DNA of 64,000 nt from Hordeum vulgare subsp. vulgare (GCF_904849725.1 NC_058520.1:540732583-540796582); one strand, 5' to 3'; counted from the stretch's first letter, positions 1-11,967 are shown. Notes: generated by a model from the letters alone, not told the origin. A program made the numbers and translations.

Positions 1-634
1 AATGAATTTATATGTTAAAGAAAACATACATGGATGAGCGATGGGTGTAGTGGGCAAATGCACAGAGATGTAGCGATCAGATTCGCCACCCAAAATGGAG
101 TAGAATTGCATCTCAACTCGAAGCTCGTACAGTTTCGCAAATACTTCCTCCGTCGAAATTATTAATCGTAAAAATAGATGTATCTGAAATTAAAGTAGAC
201 CTTGGAAGTATTTCATCATTATAGCTAACAAATCGGACGGCTGGGAAGGGCATCATTCTGAAATCTGAATCCTGGCCAGTCGGCAGGCGACTAGCAGCCC
301 CATTTGAAAAAATAGGGTTACCAAACTAGGACTAATCGGTGTGGACGGCTGGCAGATGCATCATGTGGCGCTCCATGATGAACCGTGGCAACTTCGTCCA
401 GTGCAGCAGTCGGGTGGAAGATATACGTACCTGTCGAGTACATTTAACATCGATGCAATAGCGACAGCTAATCCGACGCAAACACGCTCAAAGTCGACAG
501 CCACGTAGCAGAAAGGGACGTCTCATTGCTATCGACACGCGCACTCCGCTGTCTATGTTGTGAGTAGAGTCGAAGCACCTACAAATTTCGTATTTTGACC
601 CTTTTACAGAAGTTGATCCAGATTTGACTCCAAG
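1..634. other. Gene-flanking DNA without a recognisable gene
   Basis: No open frame of useful length and no family I recognise, apart from a small Stowaway-like relic at 142-210. The stretch ends at the 8-bp target copy of the hAT element (627-634). Confidence 0.5.
142..210. mobile_element. Stowaway/Mariner-like MITE relic
   Basis: The segment begins TACTTCCTCCGT and ends GGAAGTA, so the outer bases form a short inverted repeat with TA at both edges. The interior (TAAAAATAGATGTATCTGAA) resembles the common grass Stowaway-type MITE that starts CTCCCTCCGTCCC. It is shorter and more diverged than intact copies, so I read it as an internally deleted relic. The family assignment rests on remembered consensus and is moderate. 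Confidence 0.4.
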
Positions 635-688
635 CAGGGCCGGTCCTGAGATTTTGAGGGCCCGGGGCGAAACTAAAATTTAGAGCCC

Positions 689-919
689 TTAAGTATAAAT
701 AAATAGTGCAGATTTCGTGGGAGATGAATTATGGTCATGATCACTCACATTGTTATCGTCCGCGTCGATGTCAACAGTGTCTTCTGTATGGATATCATCT
801 TCTAGATTCACATTACTTGGTTCTCCCACAAGAACTAACGCCAACTCGTCTGGATTTTTTGAAGTGGTTGGGTTACTCGCCAAAAACTTACGAAGAAATC
901 CTCTTTGTGAATCTACCAA
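689..919 (-). pseudogene. hAT transposase N-terminal fragment (TTF/zf-MYM-type family)
   Basis: This minus-strand frame of 76 codons contains a stretch like FLASNPTTSKNPDELALV followed by an acidic segment with DADDNNVSDHDH. That layout is what I know from the N-terminus of plant hAT transposases annotated as zinc finger MYM-type protein 1-like. The zinc finger, DDE core and dimerisation region that should follow are absent: the frame stops about 50 bp from the left terminal repeat, so the rest of the gene was deleted. It cannot make active transposase. The family call is by recognition of this short motif only. Confidence 0.6.
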
Positions 920-1582
920 TTTTTAATCTGCTTTCCTCTTTTTTCTTTTGGCCGCACCTGATTCAGGCTTCATTACTAATTCTGAAAATAAATAAATCTG
1001 AATCAAAAATAGGGCATTAACTACCCAAAGATTTAAAAGGAATCACTAGAAGTAATTGCAGGTCCAGATCCATCAGGCATCAGTAAATTGCAAACTAGAA
1101 CGAGAACTGATCTACGAATCAAACTAGAACGAGATCCATCAGAAGAACAGACGGCAGCTTATTCCGAGGGTTTACTTATTCCACTAGAACTCTTATCAAC
1201 TAGACTATCGGAGCTTATTCCAAGATTGCATGCTAGGGCATATTGTAAGAACGATTGAACGAATCAAACTAGAACGAGATCCTCAGGAGAAGTGGAGAAC
1301 AGACAGACTGACGGACATTACGGAAGAAGCAACCGGCGAGGGCCCTTCCGCGTGCCGGCGTGCGTGCCTGCGTGGCAATGAAGCCGACGTTCAGGGCCTG
1401 CCCGCAGCCCGCGTCGTAGTCTCGTACTCCTACAGATGAGAGTCGCGGCGTGCAGGGAGACGAGAGACAGGCCTGACGAGAGACTTTACAATACCTAGTA
1501 CAGGCCTGACCTAGTATACGTATTATATATGCAGCGGGCCCCCAACAATTTTGGGCCCCGTGCGCCCGCCCCGCGGAACCAA

Positions 1583-1606
1583 CCCCCCCCCCCCCCCCCC
1601 CCCCCC
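1583..1606 (+). repeat. Poly-C tract inside the hAT right end
   Basis: About 24 consecutive C abut the right terminal repeat. Exact length may vary between reads because homopolymers of this size slip. Confidence 0.9.
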
Positions 1607-1627
1607 AGGGCCGGCCCTGACTCCAAG

Positions 1628-2125
1628 TTGAATTTTTTTTGGAATCTGATCTTTTTCTTATCGTCGGATCCTTTAACACGATATGACAATCTACCATCAA
1701 GGTCACTAGCGGTAGAAAAATGACCTACCATTGCAGCGGCTCGCGGTAGCATGTGTAACCCTATTATTAGGAAAATTACATTTTTTGAAATGTTTTGTTT
1801 ATTTATTTAAAAATATCGAATGTTATAGTATCAACCGTCATGTCTAACCAGATGCAAGGTATCAAACAGATTCTTACATTAACTTGTATCAACACATACA
1901 TCACTATCATACAACACTAATATATGGACTCAGCGTGTTTATAGTCAGCATGTATTAAAGGAAAACAATCATGCTAAGTTGGTGGGAATGCTAACCAACA
2001 CACGCTAAATGTCGCGCCATTCCGCGCCAAGATACAGACACAACTGACGAAGCGCCACACCACCGGAGCATCGCGGAACCAAACTGGCAAACGCGCATGC
2101 CAACCCGCCGACCCGCCGTAGCAGC
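1628..2125 (+). promoter_or_regulatory. Upstream region of the acyltransferase gene
   Basis: This AT-rich then GC-rich stretch lies between the hAT element and the gene start and holds no other gene. Weak TATA-like strings occur near 1918 (AATATATGG) and 1938 (TTTATAG), but neither is placed convincingly, so I do not assign a core promoter. Base composition shifts to GC-rich from about 2010, as usual for grass first exons. Confidence 0.35.
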
Positions 2126-3710
2126 ATGGACTCCAGGGCCGGCGCGGCGGCGTGGCGCTCCCGCGCTGTGTGCGGCACGGAGTACAGCTGGTGCCGCGCC
2201 GCTCCAGGCGGAACCGGTACCTCGGTCATCGCGCTCCGCCTCTCGCGTGGCGGCGCGGCGGCCGAAGCCGCGGTCCGCGCCCTCCAGAACGCTCACCCCG
2301 TTCTCAGGGCGCACCTCCGCGGCACCCCCTCCAGCCCCACGCTCGCCTTCCCGTCCTCCGCGCCGCAGCTTAGCCTCGCGCCCCAGCCATCCGTGCTCGA
2401 CTTCCACTCCCTCCTCGAGCGCGAGATCAACCGCAACCCGTGGGCGGCCGCCGCGCCTGAGCCCGACGGTGCCCCGGTGCTCTTCGCCGCGCTTTACGAG
2501 CTCCCGCCCCCCGCGGGTGGCGCGGCGCTGTTCATCCTGATCCACACGGCCGTGTGTGACCGCGCGGCGTCCGAGGCGCTACTTAGCGAGCTCCTGGCGC
2601 TGCTTGGCGGCGCGGGTGTTGGCGACCCGGAGGTGAAGAGGGAGACAGCGGCGGTGGAGGCGGGGTTGGAGAAGAGGATACGCAAGAAGGACGCAAGAAA
2701 GCCGTTGTGGGTGCGTGGGGTGGACATGGTGGGCTACTCCATCGACGGGCTCCGCGCGTCCACGCTGCCGTTCGAGGAGACCGGCACGGCCAGGTCGACG
2801 AAGATGGTGCGCCTCCGGCTCGACCGTGAGGACACGACGCGGCTGCTCGATGTGAGTTTGCTTCCACTGGACACACGCGCACACACACATTGGTATGGTA
2901 CTGCATCGTACAGATCACCGGTTGTTTTCACATGATCATGTAGGCGTGCGAGGAGAATGGAGTGAGGCTTTGCTCAGCCATGGCCGCGGCGACGATGCTA
3001 GCTGCACGGCAATCGAAGAACAGCGGCCAGCAAGAGACGTACTCTGTTGCAACCCTCATCAACTGCCGCGAGTTTCTTGAGCCACCTTTGAATGATCACA
3101 ACGTTGGTGAGCCTTTGAAGCCAGTAAAATATAGTATATTTTTTCCAACCGGAAGCTTGAAGAATATATCTATTGTAATGTGTAGTCGGGGATAACATAA
3201 ATTTTCAAGTGCAGCAGCTTGACACCGTTAATCGTTGCAGGGTTCTTCTACTCTGCTGTCATCAACACCCACAAGATAAATAGAGAGGGAGGGCTATGGG
3301 CACTGGCCAAGAGGTGCCATGATGCCTACAGCAACGCCAAGAACAACAAGAAGCACCTCACCGACATCCGCGACCTCAACTTCCTCATGTGTCGGGCCAT
3401 CGAGAACCCGCAGCTGACTACGGCCTCCGCACTCCGGACATCGCTCGTCTCCGTGTTCGAGGAGCCGGCGACCTTCGACGTGTCTGGTCTGCAGAGCAAG
3501 GCTGGTGTGGAGGACTATGTCTGCTGCGCCACTGTGCACGGCATTGGCCCGTCGATCAGTGTATTCGACTCTATCAGGGATGGCGGGTTGGATTGCGCGT
3601 GCATGTACCCCTCTCCGCTGCATTCCAGGAGACAGATACAGGAGGTGCTTGACAAGGTGAAGATCATTTTACACGAAGGGAGCAACCCAAGTGATGAACT
3701 GATGACATGA
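2126..3710 (+). CDS. Condensation/HxxxD-type acyltransferase-like protein, 3 exons
   Basis: The only intact host gene here. Exons: 2126-2851 (242 codons, ends at GAT before GTGAGT), 2944-3106 (after an ATGTAG acceptor, ends before GTGAGC) and 3241-3710 (after TTGCAG). The frame stays open across both junctions and gives 452 residues, a usual length for a single-domain member. Exon 1 has an N-terminal substrate-side segment (ALQNAHPVLRAHL near residue 52) and, near residue 137, HTAVCD, which aligns with the HHxxxD catalytic motif of condensation domains and alcohol acetyltransferases but has Thr at the second His. The C-terminus (GVEDYVCCATVHGIGPSIS, then LDCACMYPSPLHS) matches a conserved plant family of unassigned substrate. 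No signal peptide or membrane segment is evident, so a soluble location is inferred. The start fits the homologous block GTEYSWCRA at residue 18. Which acyl donor or acceptor it uses cannot be told. Confidence 0.8.
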
Positions 3711-3970
3711 GTGAAAAGTGCGTGTAATCTTCCCTGCACTACTCGAAGGGAAGAACGGAATGACCACCCCCTACGTTGCCAAATCACCGAAACATTTCAT
3801 GCATTATTATTTTCAGGTGCACAACCATATAAAAATACATAACTTTGCTTGAGTACTCTCCAAATTCAGATTAGTTCTGGCTTTATTCACCCATAATGTT
3901 CGTAACATTTCAAACAAAATTTAGGATGAAAGAGCGAGACATGTCGGCCAACGTACACAACAAGAGTTGC
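3711..3970 (+). other. 3' flank of the acyltransferase gene
   Basis: Probably the 3' UTR and downstream spacer. No clear AATAAA signal is visible. It ends in the 12-bp sequence AACAAGAGTTGC (3959-3970), which was duplicated when the LINE inserted. Confidence 0.5.
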
Positions 3971-4166
3971 GTGGGAGACGAACAATTCTCATCTCCCAAG
4001 ACCCCTATCTAGACAGACGTCCGTCAGGGTGAGCTCGCCGCGCCTCGCCGCGCCGGTCGCCTCGCCGGACGCTTCGCCGCGCCGCTCGCCTAGCTGGGCG
4101 CCGTGCCGACGGTAGCCCCACCATCCTCCCCTGCGTTGCTCTGGTTCTCCAGGCCGGGACGGGGAG

Positions 4167-6886
4167 ATGGCGAGCTCGAGAGTACCAGAGGAAGGGGACA
4201 CGAGGTGGCGTGTCTCATTCACGGCGGACATCGGTTCGCGGTACCTTCGTTTCGCCGACGGCGAGCTACTCCTTCGCCGGGAGGCACTCAGGTTAGTACT
4301 TCGGGATGAGAAGGGTGAGACTATTGATGCGAGATGCCTTCGGGAAGGGGAAACCCTGGATATCGGTGATGTGGTGGCGTTTCCTTGTTTTTTTGCGCGG
4401 ATTCGGGATCGGTTGCCGGAGATCGGAGCTCCGACGAGGGTGGTCGGTGATGTCGCGTCGGGCTTGACGAGGGGAACGACGGGTGGCCCGACAGATGGGC
4501 CCGGTGTGGGCTCGGAGCCACAAAGCGCATCAATGGCGGATGCCCGACACGTGGGGGGTGATCGGGCCGCTCATATTTCTGCGGGGGGTATAAGACCCCG
4601 AACCGCACCGCGGCTTGACCTAGAGGAGGCGTTCTCCCACTTCTGGTCGGCGCCGTCGAGAAACCCTAGATCGAGCGAGAGCGACTCCTTTGGCTGGTGG
4701 AGAGGGAAGATCGGGGGTGATCCACGCTCCTTTGCGGCGGTGACCGCGTCTCCTTCGACGATGGGAGATGGAGACCGAGGGTTTCGTGGTGGCCGTCGGG
4801 GGGATCCTGGTCGTGGGGCACGCGGCCCTGGTCCTACTCATGGACGGGGCGGCGGTCGTGGTGGTGACCGGAAGTTCTCCTGGAAGCGGGACGACGGCGG
4901 CAACAACAACTCCTCTACATCGAATGTCGCCTCTGGATCTGATGATACATCGCGTTGGGAGGAGGCTGCGCTGGGGAAGTAGACGGCTGAGGGTGGGATC
5001 TGGGTTCCCAAGAGCCAGGGGTCCTCTGGATCTGCTGGTGAGGGAACAGAGCGTCAGATCTCTACACCTCTGCGTCGGAATCAAGGCCCTAATCCTAATC
5101 AGGTGAACCCTTCCAGTGCTCATGATCCATGCCCCATATGCAAGTCTCGTGAACACGCTCCTGCGTTTTGTGCTCAAGCATTCTGTGAGAAATGTGGCCG
5201 ATTGGGGCATCTAGCTTCTGTTTGCTGTGAATTTCTTCCTTGGAGTTGTGCTGCTTCTATGTGTGCGTTTCAAACTAGGGGGCAGGGGTTCTATTACATA
5301 CACGATTCATGTTCTGCAAATTTGATGAAAGAGAGATCCAACAATATTGTTGTGAGTATAGTTGAGGGGGAGACATCTACTAGGCAGATGGAGCTAGATT
5401 TGAATGATTATCTTGCCACTGGGTGGAGGTGTTCTGCTCATGCCATCGGACCAGGAGTGTTTGTAGTGAGATTCCCTAATCCTAGAGCTGCTGCGCAAAT
5501 TTGTTATGTGGGCCGCATTGTACTTAAAACTAGTGGTGCTGTTATGAATGTTACTAAATGGTCCTCTACGGTTGGTTCTAAGGGAGTGATGGAGGTAGCA
5601 TGGGTTAAAGTTAGTAATGTGCCTCTGGACAAGAGAAGTGAAAGAAACATGGCTTATGTGGCTTCCTTGATTGGTGTCCCCTTGGAAATTGATTATGCTA
5701 CCTTACATCGTCCTGCCTCTGCTAGGGTTAAAATTGGTTGCAGGAGTGTGGATGAGATCCCACCTGTGGCTGCGGCTGTTCTGGGGGAGCATTTTTATGA
5801 TTTCTACTTTGAAGTGGATCAGATCCTGGTTAGAGATCCTGATCGGGGTAAATCCATCCTTAATGCTGGTAAACACATGGATAAGGAAAAAAGGAGGATG
5901 TTGATGATAATAAAAATAAAAAACCTAGAATTGATAATAGTCCCAGGAAATTTGTGGAGGAAAAAAATGAGAATGAGTATGCTGGAGGTAAAAAAGAACA
6001 AATCCAGGAATCCCAAGAGAGCATAGAATCTGATGTATCCTTGCATACTTCTCTGTTAATTGATTCTATGGCTATGGAATTCATGGAAGATGACAAACTT
6101 GTAAGTGGTGATATTCCTGATGGTGATTTGAGCAAAAAAATGAAATCTCCTGTGAGTGAAATGAAATCCTTTGCTGATGTGGTGAGAGTTGCTCCTCAGG
6201 TGAATCCTGTTGATGCTGAGAAGGAGGGATGTGATACTGGAAAGGTGGAATATATGGTGGAATCTCCTGACAATGCTGTGGAGGTGGAGGTGATTCCTAC
6301 TCCTCCTTTGGGTACTGAGGAAAATTTGAGATTCAGTCTTCGTAATGTGCAGAGCAAGATGGAGGATGTGCAGGTGAAGGCTGCTGCTGCTGTCAGGAAA
6401 AGGAATGCAGAAGGTACACTACATGCTCACAACTCTTTTGATGCTTTATCCAACCAAGAGATGATGTTAGTTGCTTCTAAGATGGGGGTGATTATTCCTG
6501 ATAATGATTTTGTTAATATTGATATTATTAGGGAATTGGAGAATTTTAGAAATAATAATGCTAGGGTGGAAAGAGAGGATGTAGTGGAAGGTGAGGAAGA
6601 TGTTAATAATATATCTGTGATCAATGCTAATGGGGTAGTTACTCCTTTGGAGTTGGGATGGATGGAAAAAGATAATTTGGAGGAAGATGATTTTACTGTT
6701 GTGAGATCTAGAAAGAAAAATAGAATTAAGAAACCTGTGGTGATAGCTAGACCTGTTACTAGGAGTCAGAAGAATAGTGTATCCTTGGATCAGAAGAGGG
6801 GTGCCCCTAATGAGATTCCTAAGAGGGGCCCCAGAGGGGGAAAAATTCTAAAGGTGTTATATGAAAGGGGTCTTTTGGAATTGTAG
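4167..6886 (+). pseudogene. LINE ORF1 (gag-like RNA-binding protein), broken
   Basis: ORF1 normally coats LINE RNA. The frame starts at the ATG at 4167 and runs to a TAG at 4980-4982, then stays open in the same frame until the A-rich stretch near 5885-5893, where a one-base shift moves coding to another frame that ends at 6886. Two CCHC zinc knuckles, both CX2CX4HX4C, lie at 5130-5171 and 5184-5225. The 200 residues after them resemble the DUF4283-type region seen in plant LINE ORF1 proteins, and the C-terminal third is acidic and repetitive. The last 26 bases overlap the start of ORF2, as is common in plant L1 elements. Confidence 0.85.
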
Positions 6887-9800
6887 AGGGGCTGGTAGGA
6901 AAGGGATGGCTTCCTGTTTTGCTGATATTATTAAAGATCATTCTCTAGATTTTGTTGGTTTTCAAGAAACCAAGAAAGAGGAGTTTCCTGTCAAATATCT
7001 AAGTAGAGTGGATCCTGGGGGCTCTTTTGTTTGGAATTGGTTACCCTCAGTAGGGAGATCTGGAGGTATCCTTTGTGGGGTTAAAAAAGAGAATATGGAA
7101 TTGATTTCGTGGACGCTGGGGAACTTTATGTTGCAGGCTCGTGTTTTTGATGTTAGAAACAAGTGTATCTGGGTGCTGGTGGTGGTATATGGTGCGGTGC
7201 ATGATGATCGTAAAGACGATTTCCTGGATGAAATGCTTGCAACCTGTAGTAACATTGATGTCCCTTACATCATTGGGGGAGACTTTAATATCATTAGAGG
7301 GGTGCAGGAGAAGAATAAAAAACATGGCAGTATTAAGTATGTGGCGAAATTTAATGATGTTATTAACTTCCTGGGCCTAAGAGAGATTGATATGGGAGGA
7401 GGGAAGTATACATGGACTAATAAACAACGTCACCCTACTTTGGAAAAATTAGATAGGGTTTTGATGAGTTTTAATTGGGAAGATATGTATCCTTTGGTCT
7501 GTGTTCGTAAGCTGGTGAGGGAGGTATCTGATCATAATCCTTTACTGTTATCTACTGGGATGGAGATGAGAACTGCTCAGGGGCAGAGAGATTTTAGATT
7601 TGAGCTATCTTGGCTTAAGAATGAGGAATTTTTTCCTAAGGCCAAGAGTATCTGGGATCAGGCTGTTAGGGCAGAGGATCCTATTGATATTCTAAATATT
7701 AAACTGAAACGTATCAAGAAGTATTTTAAAGGGTGGGGATCAAACAGATTTGGTCATAGCAGGAAAAGAAAAGATGAGATTAAAAGAGAGTTGGAGGATA
7801 TTGAAAAGATGGAAGAGATTGGACCCTTGGAACCTGAGATTTATGAGCAAAGAACTGCATTGTATGCTGAATATAATGAGATTCTTTATAATGATGAGAT
7901 TTTTTGGCTCCAACAATCTAGTGAGCGATGGTTGTTAAAAGGGGATCGTAATACTGCTTTTTTTCATAGAGTGGCTAATGGTAGAAAGAGGAAGAATATT
8001 ATACATTCTTTGGTTAATGGAGATGTGGTAATTGAGGGGACGCAAAATCTTTTGAGACATGACAGACTTTTACAAAGAGCTATTTGGTCCTGCGGATGGG
8101 AACTTGTTCCACCTGGACCCTAATACTTGGTCCAATGGGGAGAAAATTGGTATGGAAGATAATGAATTTATCACTAGGGAATTTACGGAGGAGGAGGTTA
8201 AGAAAGCCTTATTTTCTATGGAAAGTAATAAAGCTCCAGTCCAGATAATATCCCTGTTGAATTTTATAAACACTGTTGGGAGTTTGTTAAAAAAGATTTG
8301 ATGAGACTGTTTGAGGCGTTCCATAATAATTCGTTAGATGTGGCTCGTTTGAATTATGGGATAATTACCCTGCTTCCTAAATTGGATGGAGCTAAAAAGA
8401 TCCAACAATACAGACCTATTTGTTTGCTTCGTTGTCCATATAAGCTGATTACTAAGGTCCTAAATGACAGGGTGGCTCTTTATTCTGATGTGCTAATTAG
8501 TAGACATCAAAATGCTTTTATTAAGCATAGAAATATTATGAATGGTATCCTTACCTTGCATGAGATTTTACATCATACTCAGAGGAAGAAGAAATGTGGT
8601 GTAGTCCTAAAACTGGATTTTGAAAAAGCTTATGATAAGATCAACTGGAAGTTCCTTTTGGAATGTCATAAGAACAGAGGTTTTGGAGAAACTTGGTGTG
8701 GTTGGATTAAAAAAAATTATATGAGGGCACAGTTTGTATCAAGTTGAATAATGAGAAAGGCCCATACTTCCAGAGTCATAAAGGGGTTAGACAAGGTGAC
8801 CCTTTTCCCCCTTTTTGTTCAATATTGCTGTGGAGGCCCTATCTAAAATGGTAAGAAATGCTCAGAAGGAGAAATTGATTACTGGTCTGGCCTCTGATCT
8901 GGTTGAAGATGGGGTGGCTATTCTGCAGTATGCAGATGATACTGTTATTTGTTTTGAGCATGATATCACTGCTGTTGTTAATATAAAACTCTTGTTGTAT
9001 ATTTTTGAGATGATGTCAGGTTTGAAAATCAATTTTGAGAAAAGTGAGGTGTTCTGTGTGGGTGGGGATGACATTATTATGAATACTTACGCTGACATGT
9101 TCAACTGTCAGATAGGGCATTTCCCTATGAAATACTTGGGAGTCCCTGTGAGTGGATCCAGTCTCAGGAGTATTGACTGGTTGTTTTTAGATGAAAAGTT
9201 TCGTAAGTGTTGTGAAGCCTGGATTGGGAATGCAGCATCTTCAGCGGGCAGGTTGATCCTGATGAATTCATCTTTAACTAGCATAGTATATTACTATATG
9301 GCTATGTTTATGCTTCCTAAGATGGTGATATATAAACTGGATAAGCACAGGAAGAAATTTTTTTGGAGGGAATTTGAGGGAAACAAGAGATATCATCTTG
9401 TTAGGTGGGATCGTATTTGTAGGTCCAAGCAAAAAGGGGGCCTGGGGGTGAAAGACTTACATAAGCAGAATGTGAGCTTGTTAGTCAAATGGTGGTGGAA
9501 GTTAGAGACACAACAAGGGTTGTGGCAAGATGTGATTAAGGCTAAGTATTTTAGGAGAGTTGATGTGACATCTATCTCGAGGAAGTTTTCTGATTCTCCT
9601 ATTTGGAAGGCTATTATGAAAGTCAAGCCATATTATATGGCTGGTAGAGAGGTGACTTTGAGATCTGGTAATGTAACCAGATTGTGGCATGATTCAGTAA
9701 ATGATACTCCTCCTTTAAAGAGTGTGTATTCGGATCTGTTTTCTATTTGTAATAATCAGGATATTACTGTGAGGGATTACAAAACCTGGGAGGGAGGTGA

Positions 9801-10507
9801 TCTATTTAGGAGACAGCTGACACCTATTCTGGCGGGCCAATTGGAAGAGCTGAATGCGGTGGTAGATCAGTGGGTTTTAAGTGATGATCCGGACCAGATT
9901 AGATGGAAGTTTGGAAAAAGGTTTTCGACTAAATCTATATATGAGCATTTGGAGAAAAATATTGCTGGTTGTGATTTCCACTGGATCTGGAGTGCAAAAT
10001 TACCTCTTAAAATTCAAATTTTCCTGTGGCAGTTATTTCAGGATGCTATTCTCACAAGAGATGTGATGAATAGGAGGAAATGGAAAGGTAACCCTAGATT
10101 TTTGCTCAGAAAGGGAGACTTCACAGCATTTGTGCTTCTCCTGTCCTGTGGCTAGAGTGGTTTGGAGAACAGTAGGGTGTATGCTGGGGACCAGTAATGG
10201 CCCTGATAATTTGTGGCAATTTTATGCTTGGTGTTTTACTTACATGCCGAATGGTGCCAGATTTTATACTTTTGGCTTAGCTGCTGTTTGCTGGGCATTG
10301 TGGAACTGCCGTAATAGCGCAACGTTTGAGAGGAAAAAGTTGGGGTCTCCTTTTGATGTGGTCTATTCTACTTGTGGATTCCTGACATATTGGGCAGGAC
10401 TCCTTACAGGGGATGATAAGCTGGCGATGGAGAGGGGCACAAAGATGCTGAAGATGAACGCGTCAAATATGCTGAGGATATGCGCGGCCCCAGAAGATGG
10501 CTGCTGA
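6861..10507 (+). pseudogene. LINE ORF2 (endonuclease-reverse transcriptase), broken
   Basis: The protein begins MKGVFWNCRGAG and carries the APE-type endonuclease landmarks in order: the Asn in WNCRG, QETK, GGDFN, and SDH near 7527. Reverse transcriptase blocks follow: YRPICLL (about 8410), LDFEKAYD (about 8615) and the catalytic YADD at 8929-8940. A zf-RVT-like segment, CSERETSQHL then SCPVA, lies near 10105-10150. Frameshifts occur around 8055, 8237, 8724, 8806-8815 and 10100-10108, so no single frame spans the catalytic core. I see no RNase H domain after the zinc-binding segment. The product is certainly inactive. Confidence 0.9.
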
Positions 10508-10834
10508 TGGTTGGTGTTGCTGATGATTAGTGCTTCTGGTTGATGATCTCCCATATGAGGAGTTATCTCAGGCGTAGACCTGTGTAATGGTTTTTTTTTT
10601 GCAAACTTGTCTCTTCAAACTTGGTAGTGGTTCTTTTGCGTGTTATGGGTGTTCTTGGGTTTTTGCCCTACGATAGACTGCTCGATGACGAGTGTCTATG
10701 TGTAGGTTTCCCAGGAATGCTCTGAACTCGCAACCCTTTTTTTCTGGTTTCCTTTTCTGGATGTTTAAGACTTGTATTTCCGTTATGTGAGTAATGGAAA
10801 AGGGGTTGCCCGGTTAAAAAAAAACAAGAGTTGC

Positions 10835-11449
10835 CTTAGCTAAATTATGAGGTTTACCATTAGAGCGTGTACAATGATTGATAGTACGATATTTTAATTC
10901 TTCCATGTAATTAGAGATAACAATAAAAATATGTATACAATGGACTATCTCTTATGACTTATTTTCTCCTTTCCAACAAAAGATTCCCAGGTGATCAGGT
11001 CCTTTCATCGGTGTCACTACCAATCCACCCGCCTTCAATGGTCTTTGGGCCATGGAGGTGCGGAGGACCTCGGGCCCCCACGGGTGGGAGGCACACCGCT
11101 CCTGTTCTTGTTAGGTTCAATGTTTTGATAGGGGTTGTGTGGGAGCGCCGATATCCCTCGGTAGGAATAATGTCTCTCATGTTCGGCCGCCATTTTGATG
11201 GTGTGTCTAGCGTAATTAGAGGGCATGTGGAGGTATGTCTCCATTGGATCTCGTGGGATTCGATTGGTGCTGGTCTTTAGTGGATCTGTTTGGATTCATT
11301 TTTTGTTCGGTTGTTTACAGATTTGATCCTTACAGTCTATGACTCTCTTTATCAGCAATGTTTACTCCTCTAATCCTATAAAAGTTTAGTATGAAGACTT
11401 CCCGATTATGTACTACAACAAGTCCATGAAATATTGTAACACTTTTCAA
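10835..11449. other. Unclassified intergenic DNA
   Basis: Follows the LINE. A short stretch from about 10863 (GAGCGTGTACAATG, repeated loosely near 10932) resembles MITE sequence common in wheat, but I could not find paired ends. The stretch at 11000-11280 has an open frame of 108 codons with no recognisable domain, so I do not call it a gene. Confidence 0.3.
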
Positions 11450-11630
11450 AGCGGACGTGGTAAGAATGCAGTGTCAAACAAAAAAGAAGTTAAAGGCGGG
11501 ACTTCTATTCTATCAGGTTCTATGCGGCATTGATACGACCCTACGTACACCAAATGTTGTTTGACCAAATCTTTCGGTAAAAAATAGCACGTAAGTTTGA
11601 AGGAAAGCGAATGTGGAGCATGGTGGTAGG

Positions 11631-11823
11631 CAAAGTTGTCAAAATCGCGACTCAAGTTTTAGAATCTTACGACCTTACGATCCAAACTAGCCCCTTCAAT
11701 TCTACGATTTTGCTCATAGAATCTAAGTTTCTATAATCCTAGTAGTTATGATTCTAAGATTCACGATCCTACCAATAGAGTTCCGATCCGATCCGATTCA
11801 GAATCTTGATTCTGACAACTTTG
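11631..11823. mobile_element. Small TIR element (MITE) inside the LTR relic
   Basis: The ends are CAAAGTTGTCAAAATCGCGA and the near-exact inverse TTGATTCTGACAACTTTG, giving about 20-bp terminal inverted repeats. The flanks TGGTAGG (11624-11630) and TGATAGG (11824-11830) form a near-perfect 7-bp direct repeat. The uninterrupted relative at 18825 reads GTGGTGGTAGGAG, which supports a true insertion. Repeated ATTCTA/CGATCC strings fill the interior. No coding capacity. Superfamily is uncertain; hAT or Mutator would both fit. Confidence 0.6.
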
Positions 11824-11967
11824 TGATAGGAATTGTGAAATTATCCCTCGACATTTGAGTATGATAATAGACAAATAATCATTTGTTGCAGTTTAATATG
11901 TGAGAGAAGCATATGCTCACATGCTAACATGCTAGAAATTCCATTGAACACAAGTACTTATGAATAA

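Larger units (their letters stand above)
635..1619 (-). mobile_element. Non-autonomous hAT transposon, internally deleted
   Basis: The left end reads CAGGGCCGGTCCTGAG. The right end is its inverse (CCAGGGCCGGCCCTG), giving terminal inverted repeats of about 14 bp with one mismatch. The element is flanked by a perfect 8-bp direct repeat ACTCCAAG at 627-634 and 1620-1627, the target-duplication length typical of hAT. At 985 bp it is far too short for a full transposase, but it keeps a minus-strand N-terminal transposase fragment next to its left end. It is therefore a Ds-like deletion derivative, not an unrelated MITE. A run of C sits just inside the right repeat. Confidence 0.9.
3971..10822 (+). 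mobile_element. LINE (plant L1-type non-LTR retrotransposon), near full length
   Basis: A 12-bp direct repeat AACAAGAGTTGC flanks the element at 3959-3970 and 10823-10834, and the 3' end is a short A run after GGTTGCCCGGTT. These are the marks of target-primed reverse transcription with little 5' truncation. It has a GC-rich 5' leader, ORF1 with two CCHC knuckles, a short ORF1/ORF2 overlap, and ORF2 with an endonuclease, reverse transcriptase and C-terminal zinc-binding domain. One nonsense codon and at least six frameshifts make it inactive. It inserted about 250 bp downstream of the acyltransferase stop, in the same orientation. Confidence 0.92.

Noticed and set aside
1529..1752. Proline- or glycine-rich frames over the poly-C tract
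   Set aside because: They come from the homopolymer and cross the hAT terminal repeat; no domain.
2097..2540. Long Arg/Pro/Ser-rich frames overlapping acyltransferase exon 1 on both strands
   Set aside because: Shadow frames caused by high GC at third positions; only the 2126 frame matches the family and joins to exons 2 and 3.
10863..10975. Possible MITE around GAGCGTGTACAATG
   Set aside because: The repeated string is direct, not inverted, and no target duplication was found.
10954..11280. 108-codon frame downstream of the LINE
   Set aside because: No recognisable domain, no splice or promoter context, in repeat-rich DNA.
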